Of a stretch of DNA of 64,000 nucleotides, positions 1 through 9,177 are shown one piece after another. Position numbers and translations under genes: made by a program. Below the pieces are notes generated by a model, which was given only the letters and a program-made list of their open reading frames with translations, searched no databases and was not told the DNA's origin. The stretch comes from Veillonella rodentium (GTDB taxonomy: Bacteria > Bacillota > Negativicutes > Veillonellales > Veillonellaceae): contig NZ_LT906470.1 of NCBI RefSeq assembly GCF_900187285.1, positions 883,501-947,500 of the forward strand, given 5' to 3'. How positions within the stretch are numbered: the stretch's first letter is position 1; each line of letters starts with the position of its first letter.

Positions 1-2244
1 TCAGAGTCTGTAAGTCATAAACAAGAGCAAAAAAAGTCGGATAACAAAACGCAAGAGCCGAAAAAGCAGGAGCATAAAAAACAAGCGACACAGAAAACAG
101 AACAACCCAAACGTGATGATCATAAGCGAAGTAATGTGCGTCATGTACAAATAAGTGAACCTACGCGCAAATCTAATGCTAATCAATCTGCTGGAGACCG
201 TCCCAACAATCGTTCTAATAACCGCAACAACGACAATCGTAACAACGATAATCGAAATAAGGATAACCGTAATAGCGGTCGTTCTCACGATGCTCGTAAT
301 AATGATAGTCGCAATAACGATAATCGTAATAACCGCAATGATGATCGTCGTAACAAGAAGAATAAAAAAGGCGGCAATAACCGTCCGCAATCCTTGTTAT
401 CCACATCTATGCAGAAGAAAAAAAATCGCGTAAAGCATCGTAATGAACAATACTTGCAACAGAAAGCGGAAGCTGAACGTAAGGCGGAAGCGGCTATCGC
501 TACGGAAATCGAATTGAGCGGTTCTTTAACGGTTAAAGAATTAGCTGATAAAATGGGCCGTGAAGTATCTGAAATCATTAAAAAGTTGATGCTTTTAGGT
601 GTTATGGCCAGCATTAATCAGGAGGTAGATGTCGATACGGCTACTATCGTGGCCGAAGAATTCGGCGTTACCGTAACTGAAGTGGAACCGGAAGAGGATC
701 CAACGGATGTTATTGAGATTGAAGATGCACCGGAAACATTGAAACCTCGTCCTCCTGTTGTAACAATCATGGGTCACGTTGACCATGGTAAAACATCGTT
801 GCTTGATGTTATTCGTCAAACAAATGTAACGGCAGACGAAGCGGGCGGTATCACACAGCATATCGGTGCATATCAGGTCCGTTACAAGGATAATAAGATT
901 ACATTCCTTGATACACCGGGTCATGAAGCTTTCACAGCGATGCGTTTACGCGGTGCAAAGTCCACGGATATCGCCGTTCTTGTGGTTGCGGCGGATGACG
1001 GTGTTATGCCTCAAACTATCGAAGCTATTAACCATGCAAGATCTGCTGAGGTGCCTATTATCGTTGCTATTAATAAGATGGATAAACCGGGTGCAAATCC
1101 TGACCATGTAAAACAACAGCTCTCTGAACATGGTCTCTTGCCTGAAGAATGGGGCGGAGATGTAATTATGGTGCCGGTTTCTGCAAAGCAGAAGCAAGGT
1201 ATTGATGACTTGCTTGAAAACATCCTGCTCGTTGCAGAGGTGATGGAATTAAAGGCCAATCCTAATCGTAAAGCGTACGGTGTCGTTATCGAGGCTCAAC
1301 TTGATAAGGGCCGCGGTGCCGTATGTACTGTATTAGTACAAAAAGGCTCCCTTCGTGTAGGTGATACGGTGCTTGCGGGGACGGCGTACGGTAAGGTCCG
1401 TGCCATGACTAATGAGCGCGGCGAAAGGGTAAAAGTAGCCCGTCCTTCCATGCCGGTGGAAATCTTGGGCTTCTCCGAGGTCCCTCAAGCCGGTGAAATC
1501 ATCAACGGTATGGATGATAATGAAGCACGGGCGATTGCGGAAAAACGTATTGCTAAACAACGTGTTCAGGAATTACAGGCTACACATAAGGTTACATTGG
1601 ATGATATCTTCAATCAAATCCAACAGGGCGAGTTGAAGGATCTCAATATCATCATCAAAGCCGACGTACAAGGTTCTGTAGAAGCATTGCGTCAATCTTT
1701 AGAAGCGATTAAAAATCCAGAGGTTCGCATCGTTATCGTTCATGCCGCAGTAGGTGCTATCAACGAATCCGATATCATGCTTGCATCCGCATCCAATGCG
1801 ATTGTAATGGGCTTTAATGTACGCCCTGATGCCAACGTTCGCCGTGCGGCTGAACAGGAAAAGGTCGACTTACGTACGTATCGTGTAATCTATGACGCCA
1901 TTAATGACGTTGAATCCGCTATGCGCGGTATGCTGGCACCTCAATTTAAGGAGATTGTCGTAGGTCGTGCGGAAGTGCGTCAGGTTATTTCCACACCGAA
2001 GGCTATCGTTGCCGGATCCTATGTAACGGAAGGTCGTATTACAAATGACTCGGAAGTACGTTTGATTCGTGACGGCATCGTTGTATTTGAAGGTAAGGTC
2101 GATTCTTTACGTCGATTCAAAGATGAAGTTAAGGAAGTAAAAACATCCTTCGAATGCGGTATTTCCCTTGAAGGGTATCGCGATATCAAGGAAGGCGACG
2201 TTATCGAAGCATACTTGATGGAAGAAATTGCACCTCAACTTTAG
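1..2244 (+). CDS. infB: Translation initiation factor IF-2 (5' end outside the window)
   Basis: GTPase that places initiator fMet-tRNA on the 30S subunit and promotes subunit joining. The frame is open from base 1, so the true start lies upstream and the GTG at 136 is probably internal; 747 codons are visible. The visible N-terminus is a charged linker, including an Asn/Arg/Asp-rich tract at about 200-370. The IF2_N helical region follows, then the G domain with GHVDHGKT (G1), DTPGHEAF (G3), NKMD (G4) and SAK (G5). Domains II, III and the fMet-tRNA-binding C-terminal domain run to the stop. rbfA starts 9 bp downstream, as in the usual nusA-infB-rbfA operon. Family assignment is certain. Confidence 0.97.
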   Translation, partial: SESVSHKQEQKKSDNKTQEPKKQEHKKQATQKTEQPKRDDHKRSNVRHVQISEPTRKSNANQSAGDRPNNRSNNRNNDNRNNDNRNKDNRNSGRSHDARNNDSRNNDNRNNRNDDRRNKKNKKGGNNRPQSLLSTSMQKKKNRVKHRNEQYLQQKAEAERKAEAAIATEIELSGSLTVKELADKMGREVSEIIKKLMLLGVMASINQEVDVDTATIVAEEFGVTVTEVEPEEDPTDVIEIEDAPETLKPRPPVVTIMGHVDHGKTSLLDVIRQTNVTADEAGGITQHIGAYQVRYKDNKITFLDTPGHEAFTAMRLRGAKSTDIAVLVVAADDGVMPQTIEAINHARSAEVPIIVAINKMDKPGANPDHVKQQLSEHGLLPEEWGGDVIMVPVSAKQKQGIDDLLENILLVAEVMELKANPNRKAYGVVIEAQLDKGRGAVCTVLVQKGSLRVGDTVLAGTAYGKVRAMTNERGERVKVARPSMPVEILGFSEVPQAGEIINGMDDNEARAIAEKRIAKQRVQELQATHKVTLDDIFNQIQQGELKDLNIIIKADVQGSVEALRQSLEAIKNPEVRIVIVHAAVGAINESDIMLASASNAIVMGFNVRPDANVRRAAEQEKVDLRTYRVIYDAINDVESAMRGMLAPQFKEIVVGRAEVRQVISTPKAIVAGSYVTEGRITNDSEVRLIRDGIVVFEGKVDSLRRFKDEVKEVKTSFECGISLEGYRDIKEGDVIEAYLMEEIAPQL

Positions 2245-2253
2245 GAGGTTATT

Positions 2254-2610
2254 ATGAGTGACGTTCGTGTCAGAAAATTACAGGAATTTATCAAACAAGA
2301 GGTAAGTCAAATGCTGATGCGCGGATTAAAAGATCCTCGCATCGGCTTCACTACCGTTACAGATGTGCACGTGACGGGTGATTTACGAGAAGCCACTATT
2401 TACGTTAGCTTGTTTGGTTCCGATAAAGAAAAAGAAGATACTCTTATCGCATTAAAGCATGCATCAGGCCATATTCGTACTGAACTCGGAAAGGTACTTA
2501 AATTGCGACATATTCCTACGATTACCTTTGATAAGGATACGTCGCTGGATTACAGCATGCGCATCGAATCCCTTTTACATGAGATTAAAAAGGATGAAGA
2601 AACAAATTAA
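2254..2610 (+). CDS. rbfA: 30S ribosome-binding factor A
   Basis: Small KH-fold factor that binds the 30S subunit and supports late 16S rRNA 5'-end maturation, especially in the cold. The 118-residue length is normal. Recognisable features are the N-terminal RVRKLQEFIKQEVSQML helix and the DPRIGFTTVTDV strand. The start ATG follows a clear AGGAGG ribosome binding site at the infB stop. It is co-transcribed with infB upstream and nrnA and truB downstream. Confidence 0.96.
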   Translation: MSDVRVRKLQEFIKQEVSQMLMRGLKDPRIGFTTVTDVHVTGDLREATIYVSLFGSDKEKEDTLIALKHASGHIRTELGKVLKLRHIPTITFDKDTSLDYSMRIESLLHEIKKDEETN

Positions 2611-2627
2611 CACAAAGGATACAGAAC

Positions 2628-3572
2628 ATGAGTAAGATTACAATTAATCAATTACATATGGCTCTGTGTGAAGCTAATTCTATTATGCTAACCGTCCATA
2701 TCCGTCCCGATGGCGATGCTATCGGCTCTATGGTCGCCTTTTATGAAGCCCTTGTAGGGCAAGGCAAAACCGTATATATGGTAGTGGATGATGTAGTACC
2801 TGACAAATACACTTTCTTACAGTATACGGATCATATCCATGATGTAGCGTATTTTGAGTCCCATCCTGTGGATATCGATATGCTCATGGTTTTGGATGCT
2901 AGCACGTATGAGCGAATTGGCAAAGTAGGTGCACTGTGGAGTGCACCTATTTTTAATATAGACCATCATATTTCCAATATGGAATTTGCGGATCATCTAT
3001 ACTTAAAGTCTGAGTTTGCTGCTACCGGTGAAATTATTACCGATTTATGTGCAAAATGGAATTGGCCTATTACAGAGTCCATGGGGACTGCTCTCTATAT
3101 GGCTATTGCTACGGATTGCGGATTCTTTAAATTCAGCAATACCACGGCTAATACGCTGGAAATGGCTGCTAAATGTGTGGCTGCAGGGGCTAGACCTAAT
3201 GTGATTTCAGAGACGATTGAGGCCGTATCGGCTGAGCGTCTCGATTTGACGAAGCAGATTATGCAGACCATTGAATTTCATAAAAATGATACTGTGGCTA
3301 CCATTGAATTAAACAGAGAGGCTATGGATATTCTCGGCGATGATACAGACGGTTTTGTGGATATAATCCGCAATGTAGATACGGTGGACATTTCTATTTT
3401 GCTGAAAGCTGAGTCGGATGATCGCACGCGTGTGAGCCTGCGATCTAAAGGGGCGGATGTAAACGCAATTGCTGCCCGTTTTGGCGGTGGTGGCCATATC
3501 CGTGCTGCCGGCTGTACGATTAATTTGCCATTAACAGAGGCTAAACGTGTATTAATTGAGGCTATTAAATAA
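2628..3572 (+). CDS. nrnA: DHH-family phosphoesterase, NrnA-like oligoribonuclease / pAp phosphatase
   Basis: Degrades short oligoribonucleotides and, in characterised homologues, dephosphorylates 3'-phosphoadenosine-5'-phosphate. The DHH domain carries RPDGDAIGS near residue 28, a conserved Asp in VLDAS near residue 89, and NIDHHISN near residue 110. The C-terminal DHHA1 domain has the GGGGHIRAAG nucleic-acid-binding loop near residue 288. The 314-residue length fits. Its stop shares one base with the truB start, so translation is probably coupled. rbfA-nrnA-truB-ribF is a common Firmicute order. Confidence 0.93.
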   Translation: MSKITINQLHMALCEANSIMLTVHIRPDGDAIGSMVAFYEALVGQGKTVYMVVDDVVPDKYTFLQYTDHIHDVAYFESHPVDIDMLMVLDASTYERIGKVGALWSAPIFNIDHHISNMEFADHLYLKSEFAATGEIITDLCAKWNWPITESMGTALYMAIATDCGFFKFSNTTANTLEMAAKCVAAGARPNVISETIEAVSAERLDLTKQIMQTIEFHKNDTVATIELNREAMDILGDDTDGFVDIIRNVDTVDISILLKAESDDRTRVSLRSKGADVNAIAARFGGGGHIRAAGCTINLPLTEAKRVLIEAIK

Positions 3573-4513
3573 TGGATGGTATTTTACCGTTTTTAAAACC
3601 GCCCGGCATTACCAGTCATGATGCAGTGGCTATATGTCGTCGTATTTTAAAAGAAAAACGCATCGGTCATAGCGGAACGTTAGATCCCATGGCATATGGT
3701 GTATTACCTATATTTCTCGGTAAGGCAACTCGCCTTATCGAATACACGGAAGACTTTGACAAGACCTATGTAGCGGAATGTAAATTCGGCACCTTTACGG
3801 ATACGGAGGATAGTTCCGGCAGTCCGGTACTACCCGATGCGGATATGTCTCTTAGAGCAGGGGTTCTCGTAGATTCTCAGACAGGCTCGTCTATCTTAGA
3901 TGAATCTATTGGCAAGCCTGGTTTTGATGAACTACAAAGCATATTGAAAACCTTTGAAGGCGAGCAGTATCAACGGCCCTCAAAATATTCGGCAATCAAG
4001 GTCAACGGTATTCGCGCTTATGAATATGCTCGTAAGGGGATTCCTGTAGAATTGCCGTTACGTCGAATTCATATTAAGCAGATTGAACTCATTGCATATG
4101 GATTTCCTTACTTTACAGTTCGTATTACCTGCTCAGGGGGCACGTATATCCGATCCCTGTTGCGCGATATATGCATATCTCTTGGAATTCCGGGAATGAT
4201 GACATCTTTGGCACGTACACAGGTGGGCCCTTTTGATATCTCCATGACCAAGATGGCTGAAGAGCTGATGGTCCATGGTGAAAGTTTACTATTACCGACA
4301 GATACGGCGGTTTCCCATCTTTCGCAAGTAGTTGTAAATAGTGTACAATTAAGGATGATGATAGAAGGCAAGGAGTTACCGATCGGTAAAGACTTTGCTT
4401 TCACAGAAACAGGTCATCTCTATAGAGCCTATGGACCTCACGGGTTTATAGGTATTATGAAGCGAACAGACCACACATTGAAGGTGGATAAAAATATTTT
4501 TATTAAAGGATGA
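3572..4513 (+). CDS. truB: tRNA pseudouridine(55) synthase TruB
   Basis: Makes pseudouridine 55 in the T-loop of elongator tRNAs. The N-terminus FLKPPGITSHDAV and the catalytic-Asp motif GHSGTLDPMAYGVLP (about residues 33-47) are diagnostic, and the RPSKYSAIKVNG motif follows near residue 137. At 313 residues it is slightly long; the excess lies in a poorly conserved segment near residues 90-120. It overlaps nrnA by one base and overlaps the ribF start region. Confidence 0.95.
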   Translation: MDGILPFLKPPGITSHDAVAICRRILKEKRIGHSGTLDPMAYGVLPIFLGKATRLIEYTEDFDKTYVAECKFGTFTDTEDSSGSPVLPDADMSLRAGVLVDSQTGSSILDESIGKPGFDELQSILKTFEGEQYQRPSKYSAIKVNGIRAYEYARKGIPVELPLRRIHIKQIELIAYGFPYFTVRITCSGGTYIRSLLRDICISLGIPGMMTSLARTQVGPFDISMTKMAEELMVHGESLLLPTDTAVSHLSQVVVNSVQLRMMIEGKELPIGKDFAFTETGHLYRAYGPHGFIGIMKRTDHTLKVDKNIFIKG

Positions 4514-4515
4514 GT

Positions 4516-5448
4516 ATGAAGCAAATACATTCGTTTGATGAATTGCGCCAAATCAAAGATAGAAAAGTATATGCCTTGGGTACCTTTGACGGCATTCATA
4601 GAGGTCATCAGCGAGTTATATATAAGGCTGTGCAAGAGGCTAAATCAGCACAGGCGGTGAGTATAATTGTCACATTTGAACGTCATCCGTTGACCATTTT
4701 ACATCCGGATAGAGTGCCGAAGTTACTGGTTCAGCAGGCTGTTATGGACGATATTTTATCGGCTATGAATGTGGACTATGTTTTACGGTTACCTATGACG
4801 GCAGGTTTATTGCGTGTCACGGCGGAGGAGTTCCTTAAAATTCTATGCAAGAATATGAATGTAGCAGCAATCGTAATGGGTGAGAATTTTACTTTTGGTG
4901 CGCAGGGATTGGGAAATCCTTCCTATATACGGCAGACTTTAGAACCTACGGATATCCGTGTTTTGGTACAGCCGCTATTACCTTGCGATTCTTTGGAGAA
5001 ACCGATTTCCAGTACGGAAATTCGAAAGGCGATTCAAGAAGGGCGTATGGAGGATGCCACAAAGTGGTTGGGGCGACCGTATCAATTCAAGGGAATCGTA
5101 ATTAAAGGTGATCAACGGGGACGGACGTTGGGATTTCCTACGTTAAACTTGCTATTGCCTGATGAAATGGCGATTCCGCCTGATGGTGTTTATGCAAATC
5201 GTGTACGTATTGATGGTAAATGGTATAACGGGGTCGGCAATATCGGAGATAATCCGACCTTTAAGAATCAATATCATCGATGTGAGGTTCATGTATTTGA
5301 CTTTGATCGGGATGTATATGGACAAAGTGTTATTGTTCAATTTATTGCGTATATACGGTCAGAGATTAAATTCAGCCATTTGCAGGATCTAATCGATCAG
5401 ATGAAAGTCGATGAAGAGAAAGCGTTGCGTATTTTGACTGACGTGTGA
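4516..5448 (+). CDS. ribF: Bifunctional riboflavin kinase / FAD synthetase
   Basis: Phosphorylates riboflavin to FMN, then adenylylates it to FAD. The N-terminal FAD synthetase half has the nucleotidyltransferase motif GTFDGIHRGHQ near residue 24 and an SSTEIR signature near residue 165. The C-terminal riboflavin-kinase half has GRTLGFPTLNL. An in-frame ATG at 4510 overlaps the truB stop, but the ATG at 4516 is better spaced from AAAGGA at 4505-4510, so it was chosen (310 residues). No FMN riboswitch is visible; expression looks read-through from the infB operon. Confidence 0.94.
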   Translation: MKQIHSFDELRQIKDRKVYALGTFDGIHRGHQRVIYKAVQEAKSAQAVSIIVTFERHPLTILHPDRVPKLLVQQAVMDDILSAMNVDYVLRLPMTAGLLRVTAEEFLKILCKNMNVAAIVMGENFTFGAQGLGNPSYIRQTLEPTDIRVLVQPLLPCDSLEKPISSTEIRKAIQEGRMEDATKWLGRPYQFKGIVIKGDQRGRTLGFPTLNLLLPDEMAIPPDGVYANRVRIDGKWYNGVGNIGDNPTFKNQYHRCEVHVFDFDRDVYGQSVIVQFIAYIRSEIKFSHLQDLIDQMKVDEEKALRILTDV

Positions 5449-5465
5449 GGATAGAGGGTGTTCTA

Positions 5466-6230
5466 ATGGATATTAAAGAAGCTCGTAAACAAATTGATAG
5501 CATAGATGCCGTATTGGTTAAAGAATTTGAAAAACGGTTGAACCTGATAAAGGAAATCGGGAAGTATAAGGATGAGCATCACTTGCCGCTTATCGATGAA
5601 GAGCGTGATGAAGATATCATTGCTTTACACAGAGATTTTTGTAAGGATAAAAATTTGTCGCCATATGTGGAAAATTATTTAAAAACCGTTGTATCCATGA
5701 GTAACGAGTTTTTGAAAGAGCATATGCATAAACATATTTTCCTTATCGGTATGCCCGGTGCAGGCAAGACGACGGTCGGGAAAATGCTGGCAAAGGAATT
5801 GGGGCGTGATTTTTACGATTTGGATCAGACCATTCAAGATAAGGTCGGTAAATCGGTGCAGAATATTTTTATTTACGATGGTAAGGATGCTTTCAGTAAG
5901 TATGAATATTCCACGATTAAAGAACTGATCCGGAATAAACCGTCGGTGATAGCGACCGGTGGCGGTACGGTTACCTATGATAAAACGGTTAAACTCATGC
6001 GAAACAACGGGTTGGTTGTATTCGTGAATCGCGATGTCAATCATATTCTGGATGATTTGGATTTGGAAATCAGGCCTCTTGTAAAGGAAAGTATCGAGTA
6101 CATTTTCAATGTTTATGAAGAACGGTATCCTTTATATGAACAGGTTGCACATATTAAAATCGGTAATGAAGGCAGTATTACCGATGCGGTACAAGAAATT
6201 ATTGAAGCTTTGCCGAATACGGAGAAATAA
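5466..6230 (+). CDS. Chorismate mutase (AroQ type) - shikimate kinase fusion
   Basis: One 254-residue protein joining two non-consecutive steps of aromatic synthesis. Residues 1 to about 85 resemble an AroQ-type chorismate mutase helix bundle, with conserved basic residues in KEARKQID, EKRLNLIKEIGKYK and EERDED. Residues from about 95 to the end are a shikimate kinase with Walker A GMPGAGKT, an Asp-rich DLDQTI, the GGGTV loop and lid RPL. The usual shikimate-site segment G-E-x-x-F-R-x-x-E reads GKDAFSKYE, so the expected Glu and Arg are missing. A GTG at 5445 would add seven residues, but the ATG at 5466 has the better site (AGAGGGTG upstream). Its stop overlaps the recD2 start. Fold assignments are firm; kinase activity is less sure. 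Confidence 0.85.
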   Translation: MDIKEARKQIDSIDAVLVKEFEKRLNLIKEIGKYKDEHHLPLIDEERDEDIIALHRDFCKDKNLSPYVENYLKTVVSMSNEFLKEHMHKHIFLIGMPGAGKTTVGKMLAKELGRDFYDLDQTIQDKVGKSVQNIFIYDGKDAFSKYEYSTIKELIRNKPSVIATGGGTVTYDKTVKLMRNNGLVVFVNRDVNHILDDLDLEIRPLVKESIEYIFNVYEERYPLYEQVAHIKIGNEGSITDAVQEIIEALPNTEK

Positions 6231-8383
6231 TGGACGCCATACGAGGAGTTGTATACCGAACTATATATGAAAACACACAGCGCACATATTGTGTGTTTAT
6301 ATTGAAAGATTATAATGAGGAATACATTACTTGTACGGGTAAGTTCGAATCTCCTAAGGAAGGCGAGGATATCGAAGTTCGCGGTCGATATGTGGAACAT
6401 GCGAAATACGGTTTTCAGTTTGATGCGTTCAGTATAGAGAAATTGAAACCCGATAATATGGGGGCTGCTAAATTATACCTGATGAATCTCGGCATCAAAG
6501 GCTTCGGTGAAAAATCTGTTGAAAAGGTATTAGATTATTTCGGTATTCGGATCTTAGAGGTATTGCGCGAAGAACGACCGGAGGAAATCAAGGAGGTACC
6601 GGGGCTGAGACAAAGCGTTAAGGATGAACTTTTTAATACCTTATTGGGGGAAGGCATCTTAGCGGATCTGAATCATTTCTTTGAAAGTCATCATATTTCA
6701 TCGAAATGGAGTCGTACCGTTTATACATACTATGGGGTACAAGCTGTCGATGTAATCAAGGATAATCCGTATACATTGCTTCGTGTTGCTCAGGATATGA
6801 TTTTCGGAACAGCAGATACGCTGGCTGAAAATCTTGGAATTACTGGCAGCGATATGCGACGACTGGAGGCCGGCCTTGAATGGATTTTACGGAATCTCGA
6901 TAATCAGGGTCATACATGCTTACCGGTGGACCAGCTTATCGCTCGCATGGATGATCTGTTACAAACAGATGTAGATGATATTGCTGATTTTATTCAATCC
7001 TTATTGGAACAAGGTGCTCTCTGCAGCACCTATCATGATGATATTCTCTATATCTATCCGCCTCAGATGTATGTAGCCGAAGTGGAAGGCGCTAATTATA
7101 CGCGTGACTTTCTACTGGAAGCTGACCCTATATCGCTTGATATACAGGGTTTTATCGATCGGTTTGAACAGGAGAATCATATTACTTTCGGTGATGCTCA
7201 GAAGGAAGCAATCAAACTATCCTTTTTTGAAAAATTTTCTCTTATCACAGGTGGACCGGGTACAGGTAAAACAACGATTATTAAGGCCCTGGTGAAAGGT
7301 TTTCAATTAGGGGGCCTGGGGCGTATCATTCTCTGTGCACCGACCGGGCGTGCTGCTAAGCGTCTGACGGAGGCGACGGAGTTTGAAGCGACTACGATTC
7401 ATCGTTTATTGGTACCCGTGCAGGGGAGTGATTCATATGATTTTACGAAGAATGAAGATGATCCTCTCGACATTGATGTTATCATCATAGATGAAGCCTC
7501 CATGTTGAATGTGCGTTTATTTTATTCTCTCATGGCGGCTATTCCTAGGGAGGCTCATGTCATCATTGTGGGCGATGTGGATCAGTTGCCGCCCATAGGT
7601 GCTGGTTTTGTTCTGAAGGATTTACTCGACAGTGATTGTGTGCCCTATACACGGTTAAATCAGATTTATCGGCAGAACTCTGGTAATACAATTGTCGACA
7701 GTGCTTATGCTATTAATCGGGGCGATATGCCTAAACTTGATGGTAATGGTGATGAATTTTCTTTTATACCTGTAAACTCTTATGATGCGCTGATGAAAGT
7801 TATCATTGATGTGTATAAGCGTGAGCAGGAGCATATAGAGGATGAACTGGACATTCAGATTATTTCCCCCATGCGTCGCGGTGAAGCGGGGAGTACACGC
7901 ATATCACAATATGTACAACAAGCATTGAATCCTCCTGACAGTCATAAGGGTGAGGTTCGTGTTAATGGTATTACGTACCGCGTCGGAGATAAGGTTATTC
8001 AAATTTTGAATAACTATGATTTGGACATATTTAATGGTGAAATCGGTATCATTTATGCCATTACGAGAACGGATATTTGCATCCGTTTTATCCATAAGGA
8101 AGTGCGTCTTTCTATCGATGATGCACATATGATTATGCCTGCTTATGCAATTACGGTGCATAAGAGTCAAGGCAGTGAATATGGTGTGGTGATTATTCCT
8201 TTTGTACCTCGATACGGCGGTATGTTGCAGAGAAATTTATTATATACCGCTGTAACACGTGCTAAGCGTAAGGTTATCATCGTCGGCACAACGAGCGCTA
8301 TTGATCGTGCGGTTCATACGGTAAATGCTGATGAACGGTATACATTATTTAAGGAACGTATACAAGGGAGCTGTGATTCGTAA
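6230..8383 (+). CDS. recD2: RecD2-family ATP-dependent DNA helicase
   Basis: 5'-3' superfamily 1B helicase of the RecBC-independent RecD2 class, implicated in DNA damage tolerance and fork processing. The N-terminal region contains helix-hairpin-helix-like segments (LGIKGFGEKSVEKVL, KEVPGLRQ). The motor starts near residue 340 with Walker A GGPGTGKTT, then CAPTGRAAKR, Walker B IIDEASM, GDVDQLPPIGAG, and the C-terminal AITVHKSQGSEY and YTAVTRAK motifs. Length 717 is near the family norm. It overlaps the fusion gene upstream and comF downstream by one base each. No recB or recC lies nearby. Confidence 0.94.
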   Translation: MDAIRGVVYRTIYENTQRTYCVFILKDYNEEYITCTGKFESPKEGEDIEVRGRYVEHAKYGFQFDAFSIEKLKPDNMGAAKLYLMNLGIKGFGEKSVEKVLDYFGIRILEVLREERPEEIKEVPGLRQSVKDELFNTLLGEGILADLNHFFESHHISSKWSRTVYTYYGVQAVDVIKDNPYTLLRVAQDMIFGTADTLAENLGITGSDMRRLEAGLEWILRNLDNQGHTCLPVDQLIARMDDLLQTDVDDIADFIQSLLEQGALCSTYHDDILYIYPPQMYVAEVEGANYTRDFLLEADPISLDIQGFIDRFEQENHITFGDAQKEAIKLSFFEKFSLITGGPGTGKTTIIKALVKGFQLGGLGRIILCAPTGRAAKRLTEATEFEATTIHRLLVPVQGSDSYDFTKNEDDPLDIDVIIIDEASMLNVRLFYSLMAAIPREAHVIIVGDVDQLPPIGAGFVLKDLLDSDCVPYTRLNQIYRQNSGNTIVDSAYAINRGDMPKLDGNGDEFSFIPVNSYDALMKVIIDVYKREQEHIEDELDIQIISPMRRGEAGSTRISQYVQQALNPPDSHKGEVRVNGITYRVGDKVIQILNNYDLDIFNGEIGIIYAITRTDICIRFIHKEVRLSIDDAHMIMPAYAITVHKSQGSEYGVVIIPFVPRYGGMLQRNLLYTAVTRAKRKVIIVGTTSAIDRAVHTVNADERYTLFKERIQGSCDS

Positions 8384-9072
8384 TGAGTTTATGGGATTTC
8401 TTATTTCCTCCTACATGTCCGCATTGCGGTGCTGAGGTAGCATCACAAGGGGATTGGTGTGAATCCTGTTTTACCGAACTTTTACATATTCGCCATGTAC
8501 CTAATAAGTTTTTACATCATTTAGATGATGTATGCATATTGGCCGACTACAAGGGCGGTATGAAGTCCATGATATATGATGTCAAATTCAACGAAAAAAA
8601 GGAGCAGTCCAAAGGGGCTGCTCCTTTTCTAGTATCGTACAACTTTTACATGCACAGAAAATTTAACAGTGTTACTGTAAACTCGTATGTATTTGATTAT
8701 ATTGTTCCTGTTCCATCCGGTGCGGCTAAGAGAGAACAACGCGGATATAATCAGGTAGATCTATTTTTTAAACCTTGGGCGGATGCATTACATCATATGT
8801 ATCCTACATATTTTGCGTGGCTTGATTGCCTTTACAAATTTGATACGGAGCGTGATATGTGGAGCCTGACACATAAAGAACGGCAAGCTAATATTAACGA
8901 TGCTTTCATGATGCATTGTGATTATGATGATGTTAATCTGGAAGGAAAGAGAATTCTTATTGTGGATGATATTTATACGACCGGTGCCACCTTGGAGGCG
9001 GTAGCTAAAATATTGCGATTAAAGAGGCCAAAAAAATTAGAAGCCCTTACACTTGCCAGTGGGAGCTTCTAA
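8383..9072 (+). CDS. comF: ComF-family phosphoribosyltransferase-like protein
   Basis: Member of the ComFC family; in transformable bacteria it helps DNA uptake and processing. An N-terminal zinc finger is visible as C12-x2-C15 and C26-x2-C29. The C-terminal phosphoribosyltransferase fold has the PRPP loop ILIVDDIYTTGAT near residue 190 and SGAAKREQRGYNQ near residue 112. Length 229 is normal. Two oddities sit in the coding sequence: a perfect 11-bp terminator-like hairpin at 8597-8628, and a minus-strand terminator overlapping the last codons. In many Firmicutes comF directly precedes hpf-secA-prfB; here about 4.8 kb separates it from hpf. Confidence 0.92.
   Translation: MSLWDFLFPPTCPHCGAEVASQGDWCESCFTELLHIRHVPNKFLHHLDDVCILADYKGGMKSMIYDVKFNEKKEQSKGAAPFLVSYNFYMHRKFNSVTVNSYVFDYIVPVPSGAAKREQRGYNQVDLFFKPWADALHHMYPTYFAWLDCLYKFDTERDMWSLTHKERQANINDAFMMHCDYDDVNLEGKRILIVDDIYTTGATLEAVAKILRLKRPKKLEALTLASGSF
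9030..9072 (-). terminator. Intrinsic terminator for the HD-GYP gene, inside the comF 3' end
   Basis: On the minus strand an imperfect hairpin (outer stem TTAGAAGC/GCTTCTAA at 9037-9044 and 9065-9072, plus inner pairs) is followed by a run of seven T, which is the A-run at 9030-9036 on the plus strand. It is correctly oriented and about 105 bp past the HD-GYP stop. It includes the comF stop codon, so the two convergent transcripts overlap. Confidence 0.6.
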
Positions 9073-9130
9073 TGATAGTTCATAAATTATTTTGTATCTT
9101 AAATTAGCACATTAACTATAAGATTTGAAG

Positions 9131-9177
9131 TTATGTTTTAGTCCAGAGCATAGACCTTTAGACTAAGACATAATTTT
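9131..9177 (+). terminator. Intrinsic terminator of the comF transcript
   Basis: A 13-bp stem with one G-U pair (9131-9143 with 9161-9173) is followed by TTTTAT. It lies 58 bp past comF, and its T-run includes the HD-GYP stop codon on the other strand. Confidence 0.6.

Noticed and set aside
200-370. CRISPR-like or tandem DNA repeat
   Set aside because: The repeats are in frame within infB, imperfect and only a few codons long; they are a protein low-complexity tract.
1-390. Antisense frame opposite the infB N-terminus, rich in Ile/Val/Thr
   Set aside because: A shadow of the Asn/Asp/Arg codon repeat; no ribosome binding site or family resemblance.
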